DNA of 16,484 nucleotides from JBOFDK01 sp051646925 (GTDB taxonomy: Bacteria; Bacillota; Clostridia; Lachnospirales; Cellulosilyticaceae). The position numbers and the translations under genes are program-made. Below are positions 1-6,492 of the stretch, in pieces; position 1 is the stretch's first letter; each line of letters starts with the position of its first letter. The stretch covers positions 1-16,484 of the forward strand of contig JBOFDK010000093.1 of assembly GCA_051646925.1 (NCBI GenBank). Reading direction: 5' to 3'. Below the pieces are notes generated by a model. It saw only the letters and a program-made list of their open reading frames with translations. It was not told the origin of the DNA and searched no databases.

Positions 1-227
1 CATTTGCGACAATAAGTGTGAAAAATATTTCAAAAGAACAATTAAGTAATATAGAACAAGAGTTAACAGAACGATTTGTAAGAGGAGATGAATCAAGATC
101 AACAGAAGGCTCAGGGCTTGGGCTCGCTATTGCAACTAGTTTGGCGCAGTTACAAAAAGGAGAGTGCAATGTATGCGTTGATGGTGATTTGTTTAAAGTA
201 AGTATACAAGTACCGCTAAATGTTTAA
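1..227 (+). CDS. Sensor histidine kinase, C-terminal fragment (5' end outside window)
   Basis: The reading frame is open from base 3, so this is the tail of a longer gene. The GTG at 18 is probably an internal valine codon, because the frame continues upstream of it with no ribosome binding site. The visible part holds the ATP lid and G2 box of a GHKL ATPase domain: a phenylalanine-arginine-glycine-aspartate stretch (RFVRGDESR) followed by GSGLGLAIATSLAQL, which is characteristic of histidine kinases. The protein ends shortly after with a beta strand (FKVSIQVPL), the usual end of a HATPase_c domain. The full protein should autophosphorylate a histidine using ATP and pass the phosphate to a response regulator. 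Sensor domain, signal and partner lie outside the window. The identification of the domain is firm; nothing can be said about the pathway. Confidence 0.85.
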   Translation, partial: FATISVKNISKEQLSNIEQELTERFVRGDESRSTEGSGLGLAIATSLAQLQKGECNVCVDGDLFKVSIQVPLNV

Positions 228-316
228 AATAAATAATCTTGAAATAAATAATCTTGAAATAAAAAAACTAAATAAAGTACTAGATAAAAGAACTAAATAA
301 AGTATTAAATAAAGTG
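227..316 (+). repeat. Short AT-rich direct repeats after the kinase gene
   Basis: Two perfect abutting 15-base copies of AAATAAATAATCTTG lie at 227-241 and 242-256, the first overlapping the last base of the kinase stop codon. A 14-base unit AACTAAATAAAGTA follows at 266-279 and again at 291-304, and a shortened form (AAATAAAGTG) lies at 307-316. They fill the spacer before the tryptophan transport promoter. Replication slippage in AT-rich DNA would be enough to make them. No terminator hairpin is visible for the kinase gene. Confidence 0.7.
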
Positions 317-384
317 CTAAAAATATAGGACAAACAAACTAAACATTATAGCTAAATTTACCAAATAATATATTGATAAAAAAA

Positions 385-413
385 TTGACAATTACAAAAG
401 AGTAGAATATACT
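385..413 (+). promoter_or_regulatory. Sigma-A type promoter of the trpXYZ leader
   Basis: A perfect -35 hexamer TTGACA (385-390) is followed after exactly 17 bases by TATACT (408-413), one mismatch from the -10 consensus. This places the transcript start near 420, just before the T-box leader. It is the clearest promoter in the window. Confidence 0.85.
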
Positions 414-420
414 GATGTAA

Positions 421-698
421 ATATTCGAAAAAAATCAAACTGTTGATGGGGAGATAAAACTGTGTAGCGCACTTACAGAGAGTTAGGGATGCTGAGAACC
501 TAATGGAAAGCGGAACAGATAAATGGACCCTTGAGGGCGTAGTGAACGGGAAACCTAGTAGTATACGACGCAACACCAGCGTTATAAGGTGCAAAATGTG
601 TTAGCATTTTAGAGAGGTTTGGTTATCTATTTAGATAATCCAACAAGGTGGCATAGAGTTTAAAAACATCTATCCTTGTATAAGGGTAGGTGTTTTTT
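421..698 (+). promoter_or_regulatory. T-box riboswitch, tryptophan specificity
   Basis: This untranslated leader senses uncharged tRNA and controls readthrough into trpXYZ. Its 5' part has the Stem I arrangement of T-boxes (GATGGGGAGATA near 445, AGAGAG with GGGATGCTGAGAACC near 478-500). The likely specifier codon is TGG at 524-526, the tryptophan codon, set before ACCCTTGAG. The T-box motif lies at 643-653 (ACAAGGTGGCA). Its bulge TGGC (649-652) is complementary to a GCCA tRNA 3' end, as expected for tRNA-Trp with discriminator G. The antiterminator can pair 643-648 with 674-679 and 653-657 with 669-673. Both pairings take up the 5' arm of the terminator at 665-698, so the two folds exclude each other. 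Specifier and bulge independently point to tryptophan. Exact ends are approximate. Confidence 0.9.
665..698 (+). terminator. Leader terminator of the T-box
   Basis: A 13-bp stem pairs 665-677 (AACATCTATCCTT) with 682-694, with two G-U wobbles and a 4-base loop GTAT, and runs into a T tract (693-698). It should stop transcription when tRNA-Trp is charged. The antiterminator is expected to replace it when the tRNA is uncharged. Confidence 0.9.
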
Positions 699-751
699 GT
701 TTACCTTTTCCTCCCTAAATCAATAAAAACTAAAAATTGAGGAGAAGAAAA

Positions 752-1720
752 ATGAAAAAATTAATTAAAAAAATACGTTTAGTAGTTGTAGCAAGTATAG
801 TAGGTATAACAAGTTTAGTGGGATGTAGTGAAAAAAAAGATTTACCAACAGTCGGTATTATTCAGTTAGTAGAACATTTAAGTTTAGATACAATTAGAGA
901 AAGTATTATTAGCGATTTAGAGAGCAAAGGATATATTGATGGAGAGACAGTGAACATTGATTACAAAAATGCTCAAGGTGATCAAAATAATATTATGACC
1001 ATTTGTCAAAAATTTGTTGGAGATGATGTTGATGTAATAGTAACAATTGCAACACCTACAGCGCAAGCAGCAGCAGGTGTTACAAAAGATATTCCAATTG
1101 TTTTCTCAGCAGTAACAGATCCTGTATCTGCAAAAATTGTTAAAAATCCAAGTAATCCTGAGAGTAACATTACAGGAACATCAGATGCTATACCAGTAGA
1201 TAAAGTATTTGAACTTTGCAAAAAATTAACACCTGACGTTAAAAAGATAGGATTTTTATATACAGCAAGTGAAGTTAATTCACAAGTTATCGTAGATAGG
1301 GCAATAGAATTAGCACCAAAATACGGTTTTGAATATGAAGTTATGACAATTACAAATACGTCAGAACTTAAACAAGCAGCAGAACTTTTAGCAGCTAAAG
1401 TTGATGCGATATATACACCTATAGATAATACAATTGCATCAGCAATGTCACTCCTTAGCAAGGTTGGGCGAGATATGAAACTTCCTATATATGTAGGTGC
1501 AGATTCTATGGTTGTAGATGGTGGATACGCAACAATTGGTATTAACTATGAAGCGCTAGGTAAAAAAACAGCAGATATAATTGATGAAGTATTAAAAGGT
1601 ACGTCAATAAGTAATTTACCGGTAGTAACACTTGATGAATTTGATACGATAGTAAATCAAACTACAGCAGAAATTATTGGCGCAACAGTTCCTACAGAAG
1701 ATGTAATTATAGTTCATTAG
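752..1720 (+). CDS. trpX: Tryptophan ABC transporter substrate-binding lipoprotein TrpX
   Basis: This is an extracellular lipid-anchored solute receptor of the ABC_sub_bind family (PF04392), expected to bind tryptophan and deliver it to TrpY/TrpZ. The ATG at 752 is chosen because GAGGAG (739-744) lies 7 bases upstream; the longer TTG start at 737 would put that site inside the coding region. The 322-residue product begins with a lysine-rich, hydrophobic signal and a lipobox LVGC with the lipidated Cys at residue 25. The body shows the family's two-lobe periplasmic-binding fold (for example TVGIIQLVEH, IATPTAQAAAG, IPIVFSAVTDPV, ITGTSD, IGFLY). It is the first gene behind a tryptophan-type T-box, which is the main reason for assigning the ligand. 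The family also includes receptors for other ligands, but the leader makes tryptophan much the best call. Confidence 0.88.
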   Translation: MKKLIKKIRLVVVASIVGITSLVGCSEKKDLPTVGIIQLVEHLSLDTIRESIISDLESKGYIDGETVNIDYKNAQGDQNNIMTICQKFVGDDVDVIVTIATPTAQAAAGVTKDIPIVFSAVTDPVSAKIVKNPSNPESNITGTSDAIPVDKVFELCKKLTPDVKKIGFLYTASEVNSQVIVDRAIELAPKYGFEYEVMTITNTSELKQAAELLAAKVDAIYTPIDNTIASAMSLLSKVGRDMKLPIYVGADSMVVDGGYATIGINYEALGKKTADIIDEVLKGTSISNLPVVTLDEFDTIVNQTTAEIIGATVPTEDVIIVH

Positions 1721-1808
1721 ACTTTATATAAAATGGCTGAAAAAATAAAGTAGGTTTAGTGTATAGACTAATTGAAATTACGTTATCTAAAAAAGAGGAG
1801 ATAATAAT

Positions 1809-2729
1809 ATGAGTATGCAGGAATTGATTACAATTATAGAGCTTGGTTTAATTTATGGAATTATGACGATGGGTGTTTTTATTTCGTATAGAATTTTAGA
1901 TGTACCGGATTTAACAGTTGATGGAAGTTTTACATTAGGAGCAGCTGTATCGATTATGTTTGCTATAGCTGGATATCCTTTTACAGGTGTAATTATGGGG
2001 ATGGTAGCAGGAGGGCTTGCAGGTGGTGTGACAGCTTTGTTGCAAACAAAATTAAAAGTGCAACCAATACTTGCGGGTATTTTGACAATGACAGCGCTTT
2101 ATACAATTAATTTATGGGTTATGGGCGGAAAAGCGAATCAATCATTAGGAACAGATAAATCAATATTTACATGGACAGAAAATTTAGCAAATCAAAAAAG
2201 TGCAAGAATGTTATTTTTAATAGCAATAACAATAGTTTTAATATGTATAATTACAATATTTTTAAAAACTAGTCTAGGTCTTGCGATTCGTGCAACAGGT
2301 GATAATGAGGCGATGGTTCGCTCATCATCTATAAACGTGGATGTTATGAAAATAATAGGATTAATGATAGCGAATATGATGGTTGGGTTATCAGGTGCAT
2401 TGCTTGGACAATTACAAAGTTTTGCAGATGTAAATATGGGTGTAGGTATAGTAATTATAGGATTAGCTTCACTTATAATAGGAGAAGTTGTATTTGTAAA
2501 TGCTTATGAAAGTTTATTTAAGTTAAGACCTATGAGTATGTTAATTGTTGCAGCGGTTATAGGAGCGGTATTATACCGAGTAGTAATTTGGGGAGCTATT
2601 AAGATGAATATGAGTGCATCTAGTATGAAACTTATATCAGCACTAATTATTGTTTTTGCATTATCATACCCTGTTTTGAAAGCACGATATGCATTATACA
2701 AAAAGAAAAGAGGTATAAATCATGCTTAA
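1809..2729 (+). CDS. trpY: Tryptophan ABC transporter permease TrpY
   Basis: This is an integral membrane permease of the BPD_transp_2 (LivH-like) superfamily and forms the channel of the importer. The 306-residue sequence is a series of hydrophobic segments, about eight or nine, including a long one near 145-170. Family-like features are the early GLIYGIMTMGVFISYRILDVPDLTVDGSF region and the GLAIRATGDNEAMVRSSSI loop, which resembles the cytoplasmic coupling loop of these permeases. GAGGAG at 1795-1800 lies 8 bases before the ATG. An 88-base gap separates it from trpX and contains a small hairpin (1756-1760 with 1767-1771), too weak to call a terminator. The last 8 bases overlap trpZ, which fits translational coupling of permease and ATPase. 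Substrate is inferred from the T-box and from trpX. Confidence 0.88.
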   Translation: MSMQELITIIELGLIYGIMTMGVFISYRILDVPDLTVDGSFTLGAAVSIMFAIAGYPFTGVIMGMVAGGLAGGVTALLQTKLKVQPILAGILTMTALYTINLWVMGGKANQSLGTDKSIFTWTENLANQKSARMLFLIAITIVLICIITIFLKTSLGLAIRATGDNEAMVRSSSINVDVMKIIGLMIANMMVGLSGALLGQLQSFADVNMGVGIVIIGLASLIIGEVVFVNAYESLFKLRPMSMLIVAAVIGAVLYRVVIWGAIKMNMSASSMKLISALIIVFALSYPVLKARYALYKKKRGINHA

Positions 2730-3516
2730 AATGACAAATGTTTGCAAAATTTTTAATGAAGGAACAGTGAATGAACGTAATGCAATAACAAATATGAATC
2801 TGAATATTAAAAAAGGCGATTTTGTAACTATTATTGGTTCAAATGGTGCAGGTAAATCAACATTATTCAACCTAATAGGAGGTCAAATTTTAGCAGATAA
2901 AGGGGAAATAGTACTAGATAATAATAATATAACGTACAAAAAAGAGCATAAGAGGGCAAAAGAAATAGGACGCCTATTCCAAGATCCATTAAAAGGGACT
3001 GCGCCTAATATGACAATAGAAGAAAATTTAGCATTAGCGTATATGCGAACGACAGGAAAGAAATTTGGATTTGGTATAAGTAAAGAAAATCGTGATTTTT
3101 TTCAAACACAATTAGAGCAATTACAGATGGGCTTAGAAAATCGTATGAAAACGAAAGTTGGATTGTTATCAGGAGGTCAAAGGCAAGCGGTAACACTTAT
3201 GATGAGTACATTAGTAACACCTAAGTTATTGTTATTAGATGAACATACAGCAGCGCTTGATCCAGAAACAGCTGAAAAAGTATTACTTATTACTAGAAAT
3301 ATTGTTAAACAAAATAATGTAACAACTATGATGATTACTCATAATATAGATTCAGCACTTAGCCTTGGGAACCGTACTATTATGATGCATGATGGAAAAA
3401 TTGTAACTGATATAGAGGGCGTAGTTCGGGAAAATATGACGAAACAAAAATTATTAGATATGTTTAAAGAAGCTAGTCAAACTACACTTGCAACAGATAG
3501 AATAATATTGTCTTAA
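2722..3516 (+). CDS. trpZ: Tryptophan ABC transporter ATP-binding protein TrpZ
   Basis: This is the cytoplasmic ATPase that powers the tryptophan importer. All standard ABC motifs are present in the 264-residue product: Walker A GSNGAGKST (residues 39-47), Q-loop glutamine at 87 (FQDP), signature LSGGQ (149-153), Walker B LLLLDE (169-174) and the switch histidine at 207 (ITHN). The length is normal for an importer ATPase. It starts 8 bases inside the end of trpY and has a ribosome binding site, AAAGAGG, within the trpY coding sequence. No convincing terminator follows, only a weak 5-bp hairpin just after the stop codon. In several Firmicutes, trpX-trpY-trpZ with a tryptophan T-box is a recognised arrangement, and this operon matches it. 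Confidence 0.88.
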   Translation: MLKMTNVCKIFNEGTVNERNAITNMNLNIKKGDFVTIIGSNGAGKSTLFNLIGGQILADKGEIVLDNNNITYKKEHKRAKEIGRLFQDPLKGTAPNMTIEENLALAYMRTTGKKFGFGISKENRDFFQTQLEQLQMGLENRMKTKVGLLSGGQRQAVTLMMSTLVTPKLLLLDEHTAALDPETAEKVLLITRNIVKQNNVTTMMITHNIDSALSLGNRTIMMHDGKIVTDIEGVVRENMTKQKLLDMFKEASQTTLATDRIILS

Positions 3517-3702
3517 AATAAGATGTATGGTAAAGATTAAAGATAATTAATGTGAAAAAATTAAGTTTTCAAATTTTAAATAATGATTTTTTGAATTATA
3601 TAAATAGAAACTATACAAAATGATAAAACTATGATAAAAGTAATACAGAGTTAGAATATAAGAAAATGTAATTTTAAATAATGAAAAAGGTAGGAATATA
3701 AT

Positions 3703-4362
3703 ATGAATAAAATTTTAAAAACAGTTGACCATACATTACTTAAAGCAGTTGCAACATGGGATGATATAAAAATAATTTTAGATGAGGCAAAAGAGATGGA
3801 CGTAGCATCAGTTTGTATTCCACCATCATATGTTAAAAGAGCATCAGAATATTTAAAAAATGCGATAGCTGTTTGTACTGTAATAGGATTTCCTTTAGGA
3901 TACCAAACTACAGAAGTAAAAGTTTTTGAAGCAAAAGATGCACTTCAAAATGGGGCAAAAGAAATTGATATGGTTATTAATATCGGTGATTTGAAAAATA
4001 AAGAATATACAAAAATAGAAGAAGAAATTAGAGAGATTAAAAAAGCTGTAGGCGAAAATATTTTGAAAGTTATTATCGAAACTTGTTATTTAACAGAAGA
4101 AGAAAAAATTAAAATGTGTCACATTGTAACAGATGCGGGCGCAGATTTTATCAAAACTTCGACAGGATTTGGCACAAATGGTGCAACGCTTGAAGATATT
4201 AAATTATTTAAACAAAATGTTGGTGATAACGTAGCGATAAAAGCAGCGGGCGGAGTTAAAACTATTGCAGATGCAAATGCTTTTATTGAAGCAGGAGCGA
4301 CGAGACTAGGAACTAGTAGTATATGCCAAATAATAAAAAACCAAGAAGTTACAGGTTACTAA
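3703..4362 (+). CDS. deoC: Deoxyribose-phosphate aldolase DeoC
   Basis: DeoC is a class I aldolase that splits 2-deoxyribose-5-phosphate into glyceraldehyde-3-phosphate and acetaldehyde, letting the cell use deoxynucleosides as carbon. The 219-residue TIM barrel is of usual length. The Schiff-base lysine is K151 in FIKTSTGFG, the second active-site lysine is K180 in IKAAGGV, and the family motif EIDMVINIG places the conserved Asp at 89. The start has an AGGTAGG ribosome binding site about 9 bases upstream. The 186 bases before it are AT-rich with only a weak promoter candidate (TTGAAT near 3591, TATACA at 3612, 15-base spacer). No other deo genes (phosphorylase, phosphopentomutase, deoR) are adjacent. 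A kinase-like gene follows after 15 bases and is probably co-transcribed. Confidence 0.95.
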   Translation: MNKILKTVDHTLLKAVATWDDIKIILDEAKEMDVASVCIPPSYVKRASEYLKNAIAVCTVIGFPLGYQTTEVKVFEAKDALQNGAKEIDMVINIGDLKNKEYTKIEEEIREIKKAVGENILKVIIETCYLTEEEKIKMCHIVTDAGADFIKTSTGFGTNGATLEDIKLFKQNVGDNVAIKAAGGVKTIADANAFIEAGATRLGTSSICQIIKNQEVTGY

Positions 4363-4377
4363 ACAAGGAGTATATAG

Positions 4378-5241
4378 ATGCAAAATAAAGTTCCACGTAT
4401 TGCAACAATTCAAACGTTGGCAGGATTTGGAAGATGTTCATTAACAGTTGCGATACCAATATTATCAGCTATGGGTATACAAGTTTGTCCGATACCAACA
4501 GTTGTATTAAGCACACATACAGGTGGACTTGGTAAACCAGTTAGTATGGGAATGACTGATATAATAGATGAATGGACTCAGCACTGGAAAACATTGAATT
4601 TAACATTTGATGCATTAACAAGTGGGTTTTTAGGTAATGAACATCAAATTCAACAAGTGATTCAGCTGTTCCAAACATTTAAAACACCTCAAAATTTTGT
4701 ATTAGTCGATCCAGTTATGGGAGACAACGGTAAACATTATGATTTTTTTACAAAACAAATGCAAAATGCTATGAAAAAACTTATCGCATCAGCAGATATT
4801 GTAACACCTAATCTGACTGAATTATATTTGTTATTAGGAAAACCATATACAGAAAATGTGCTAAAAAAAGAAGAAATTCGTGAATGTGTTTTACAAATAG
4901 CTTTGTTAGGTCCACGTTACGTTGTTGTAAAAGGTGTTTTTATGGAAGAAGGAAAAGTGAATGTTTGTTTTGATAGTCAGAAAAATAAAATGACTATTTT
5001 ACCATACGAAACAATTAATGCGCACTATCATGGAACGGGTGATGCTTTTGCAAGTATTGTTACAGGAGCATTGTTGCAAGGAAAATCATTAGTAGAAGCG
5101 GTTCAAAAAGCAGCAGATTTTATTAGATATGTATTAAAGTATACTGATGAAGCAAATGTAGATAGTAAAGAAGGTATTTTGATAGAGCCATGCTTAGGCG
5201 AACTAATAATTAATTCGAATGCAAGTTGTATAAAAAAATGA
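4378..5241 (+). CDS. Pyridoxal/pyridoxine kinase (PdxK/PdxY-like)
   Basis: This ribokinase-fold enzyme should phosphorylate pyridoxal, pyridoxine or pyridoxamine with ATP, salvaging vitamin B6 to the 5'-phosphate coenzyme. The 287-residue length matches the PdxK/PdxY group. Characteristic stretches are the N-terminal IATIQTLAGFGRCSLTVAIP, the LSTHTGGLG segment, DPVMGDNGKHY (111-121), TPNLTE (143-148) and HGTGDAFAS (218-226) with the catalytic-base Asp at 222. The start is supported by AAGGAG (4365-4370), 7 bases before the ATG. It lies 15 bases after deoC, so the two are probably one transcript. DeoC does not use pyridoxal phosphate, so the pairing has no obvious enzymatic logic. The last residues past LGELI are poorly conserved in character. 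Which B6 form is preferred cannot be decided from the sequence. Confidence 0.88.
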   Translation: MQNKVPRIATIQTLAGFGRCSLTVAIPILSAMGIQVCPIPTVVLSTHTGGLGKPVSMGMTDIIDEWTQHWKTLNLTFDALTSGFLGNEHQIQQVIQLFQTFKTPQNFVLVDPVMGDNGKHYDFFTKQMQNAMKKLIASADIVTPNLTELYLLLGKPYTENVLKKEEIRECVLQIALLGPRYVVVKGVFMEEGKVNVCFDSQKNKMTILPYETINAHYHGTGDAFASIVTGALLQGKSLVEAVQKAADFIRYVLKYTDEANVDSKEGILIEPCLGELIINSNASCIKK

Positions 5242-5494
5242 TTAATTTATAAAATGATAATATATGACAACAAGTAACAAATAGAAAAATATAGTGAAAA
5301 ATGATAATTAATGCGATATTATAATATGTAGAGGCGTTTAAAAAGAATAAAATATGACGAAAAAAGCTTATAAAACAGGCGTACTGGAAAAAAAGTGAAA
5401 AAAAACATAAAAAAAACAAAAATAGACTAGCTTTTATAGATAAATAGAAGTATAATAAGAGCATATATATAATATATAAGTTTCCATTTCAACT
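5242..5494 (+). other. Non-coding AT-rich spacer, possible small transcript
   Basis: No reading frame here looks like a gene on either strand. A consensus -10 hexamer TATAAT lies at 5320-5325 and another at 5451-5456, each without a good -35. The stretch leads into the strong terminator at 5495-5543, so it is either a long 3' untranslated tail of the deoC/kinase transcript or a separate small RNA. The sequence cannot decide between these. Confidence 0.4.
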
Positions 5495-5543
5495 AAAGCA
5501 GAAGAATCTAGACGCATTGCGCCTAAATTTTTCTGCTTTTTTT
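5495..5543 (+). terminator. Strong intrinsic terminator
   Basis: AAAGCAGAA (5495-5503) pairs perfectly with TTCTGCTTT at the far side. Inside, a second helix joins TAG and CGC with GCG and CTA around one A-C mismatch, closed by an ATT loop. The hairpin runs directly into a T tract ending at 5543. It lies over 250 bases after the kinase stop codon and upstream of the next promoter, so it insulates the two transcription units. Confidence 0.85.
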
Positions 5544-5563
5544 AATTTAATAGTTAAATATTG

Positions 5564-5592
5564 TTGCAACTTTTCCAATAAATAGTTATGCT
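5564..5592 (+). promoter_or_regulatory. Promoter of the EFR1-type gene
   Basis: TTGCAA (5564-5569) and TATGCT (5587-5592) are separated by exactly 17 bases, each with two mismatches or fewer to consensus. The predicted start near 5599 leaves a leader of about 39 bases before the GTG at 5638. Its position just after the terminator supports a new transcription unit. Confidence 0.6.
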
Positions 5593-5637
5593 AAATAAAA
5601 GATAAATATTTAAATAGAAATTAAGAGGAGGAACGTT

Positions 5638-6492
5638 GTGAAAAAAGCAGTCATTTTTTATTTTTCTGGGACAGGCAATACTTGGTGGGTTGCAAAACGC
5701 ATTGGACAAAAATTAAAAGACGAATATATGAAAATCAGAACTTGCTCCATAGAACAAGTAAGCGTAGAAGAGGCAAATGAACTTATAAGTGTAAGTGATG
5801 TTGTAGGATTTGGTTATCCAGTTTATTGCTCGGATATACCTGAATTAATGAAAACATTTATGCAGTCGCTTAATATAGAAAGTGTTAAAAAAACATTTGT
5901 GTTTTGTACACAAGAAAGTTTTAGTGGCGACGGAACTAGAGTGGCAACTGAATTTTTGGAAAAAACACAATTTGATATAAAATATACTATGCATATTAAA
6001 ATGCCAAATAATATTACATCAGCGATATCACCATTATCATATAATTACACACCAAAAGAACAAAACGAAATTTTGAAAAAAGCCGATGAAAGAATTGGAA
6101 AATTTGTTTATTATATTTTAGAAGATATACCAGGAACGGTAGGTTTTACAAAAGTTGCAAAAGCATTAGGAAGCGTACAACGTACACCTTACCGAAAATT
6201 ATATAAATATGCAAAGCATATGATTACATTTACAAATAAATGTACACACTGCGGATATTGTGAAAAACTTTGTCCAGTTGACAATATAGAAATTACAAAA
6301 AATGGCAACTTGACGTATAATAAATGTATACAATGTATGAGATGTTATAACTATTGTCCGAATACAGCAATTCGTATTTTTGGTGTAGAACATAATCCAA
6401 AACGAGGACAAGTATATAAAGGACCAGTTCGTAAATTTAATCCGGAAAATTTAAAAACAAAGAAAGTAGGGATGGATAATGAAAGTATGTAA
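5638..6492 (+). CDS. EFR1-type flavodoxin-ferredoxin fusion protein
   Basis: This looks like a soluble electron-transfer protein. The N-terminal half is flavodoxin-like: KKAVIFYFSGTGNTWWVAK carries the phosphate-binding loop for FMN (residues 10-15), and GFGYPVYCSDIPELMKTF is typical of the EFR1 group. The C-terminal part has two CxxCxxCxxxC clusters, C202/C205/C208/C212 and C230/C233/C236/C240, each followed by proline, enough for two [4Fe-4S] centres. Proteins of this layout are common in Clostridia and are thought to shuttle low-potential electrons, but the partner is unknown. The GTG start at 5638 is supported by AAGAGGAGG (5623-5631); the start residue begins directly with the first beta strand. 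Its last 14 bases overlap the next gene, indicating coupled translation. Confidence 0.87.
   Translation: MKKAVIFYFSGTGNTWWVAKRIGQKLKDEYMKIRTCSIEQVSVEEANELISVSDVVGFGYPVYCSDIPELMKTFMQSLNIESVKKTFVFCTQESFSGDGTRVATEFLEKTQFDIKYTMHIKMPNNITSAISPLSYNYTPKEQNEILKKADERIGKFVYYILEDIPGTVGFTKVAKALGSVQRTPYRKLYKYAKHMITFTNKCTHCGYCEKLCPVDNIEITKNGNLTYNKCIQCMRCYNYCPNTAIRIFGVEHNPKRGQVYKGPVRKFNPENLKTKKVGMDNESM

Noticed and set aside
358..594. Open frame of 78 codons on the minus strand
   Set aside because: It lies across the trp promoter and the T-box leader, whose RNA structure explains the sequence. The translation has no recognisable domain.
1006..1461. Open frame of 151 codons on the minus strand inside trpX
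   Set aside because: It is antisense to a well-supported gene, and its serine/threonine/valine-rich content mirrors the trpX codons.
5210..5464. Hydrophobic 84-codon frame on the minus strand
   Set aside because: It is rich in Phe, Leu and Ile because A-rich DNA is read in reverse. There is no ribosome binding site, and it overlaps the kinase end.
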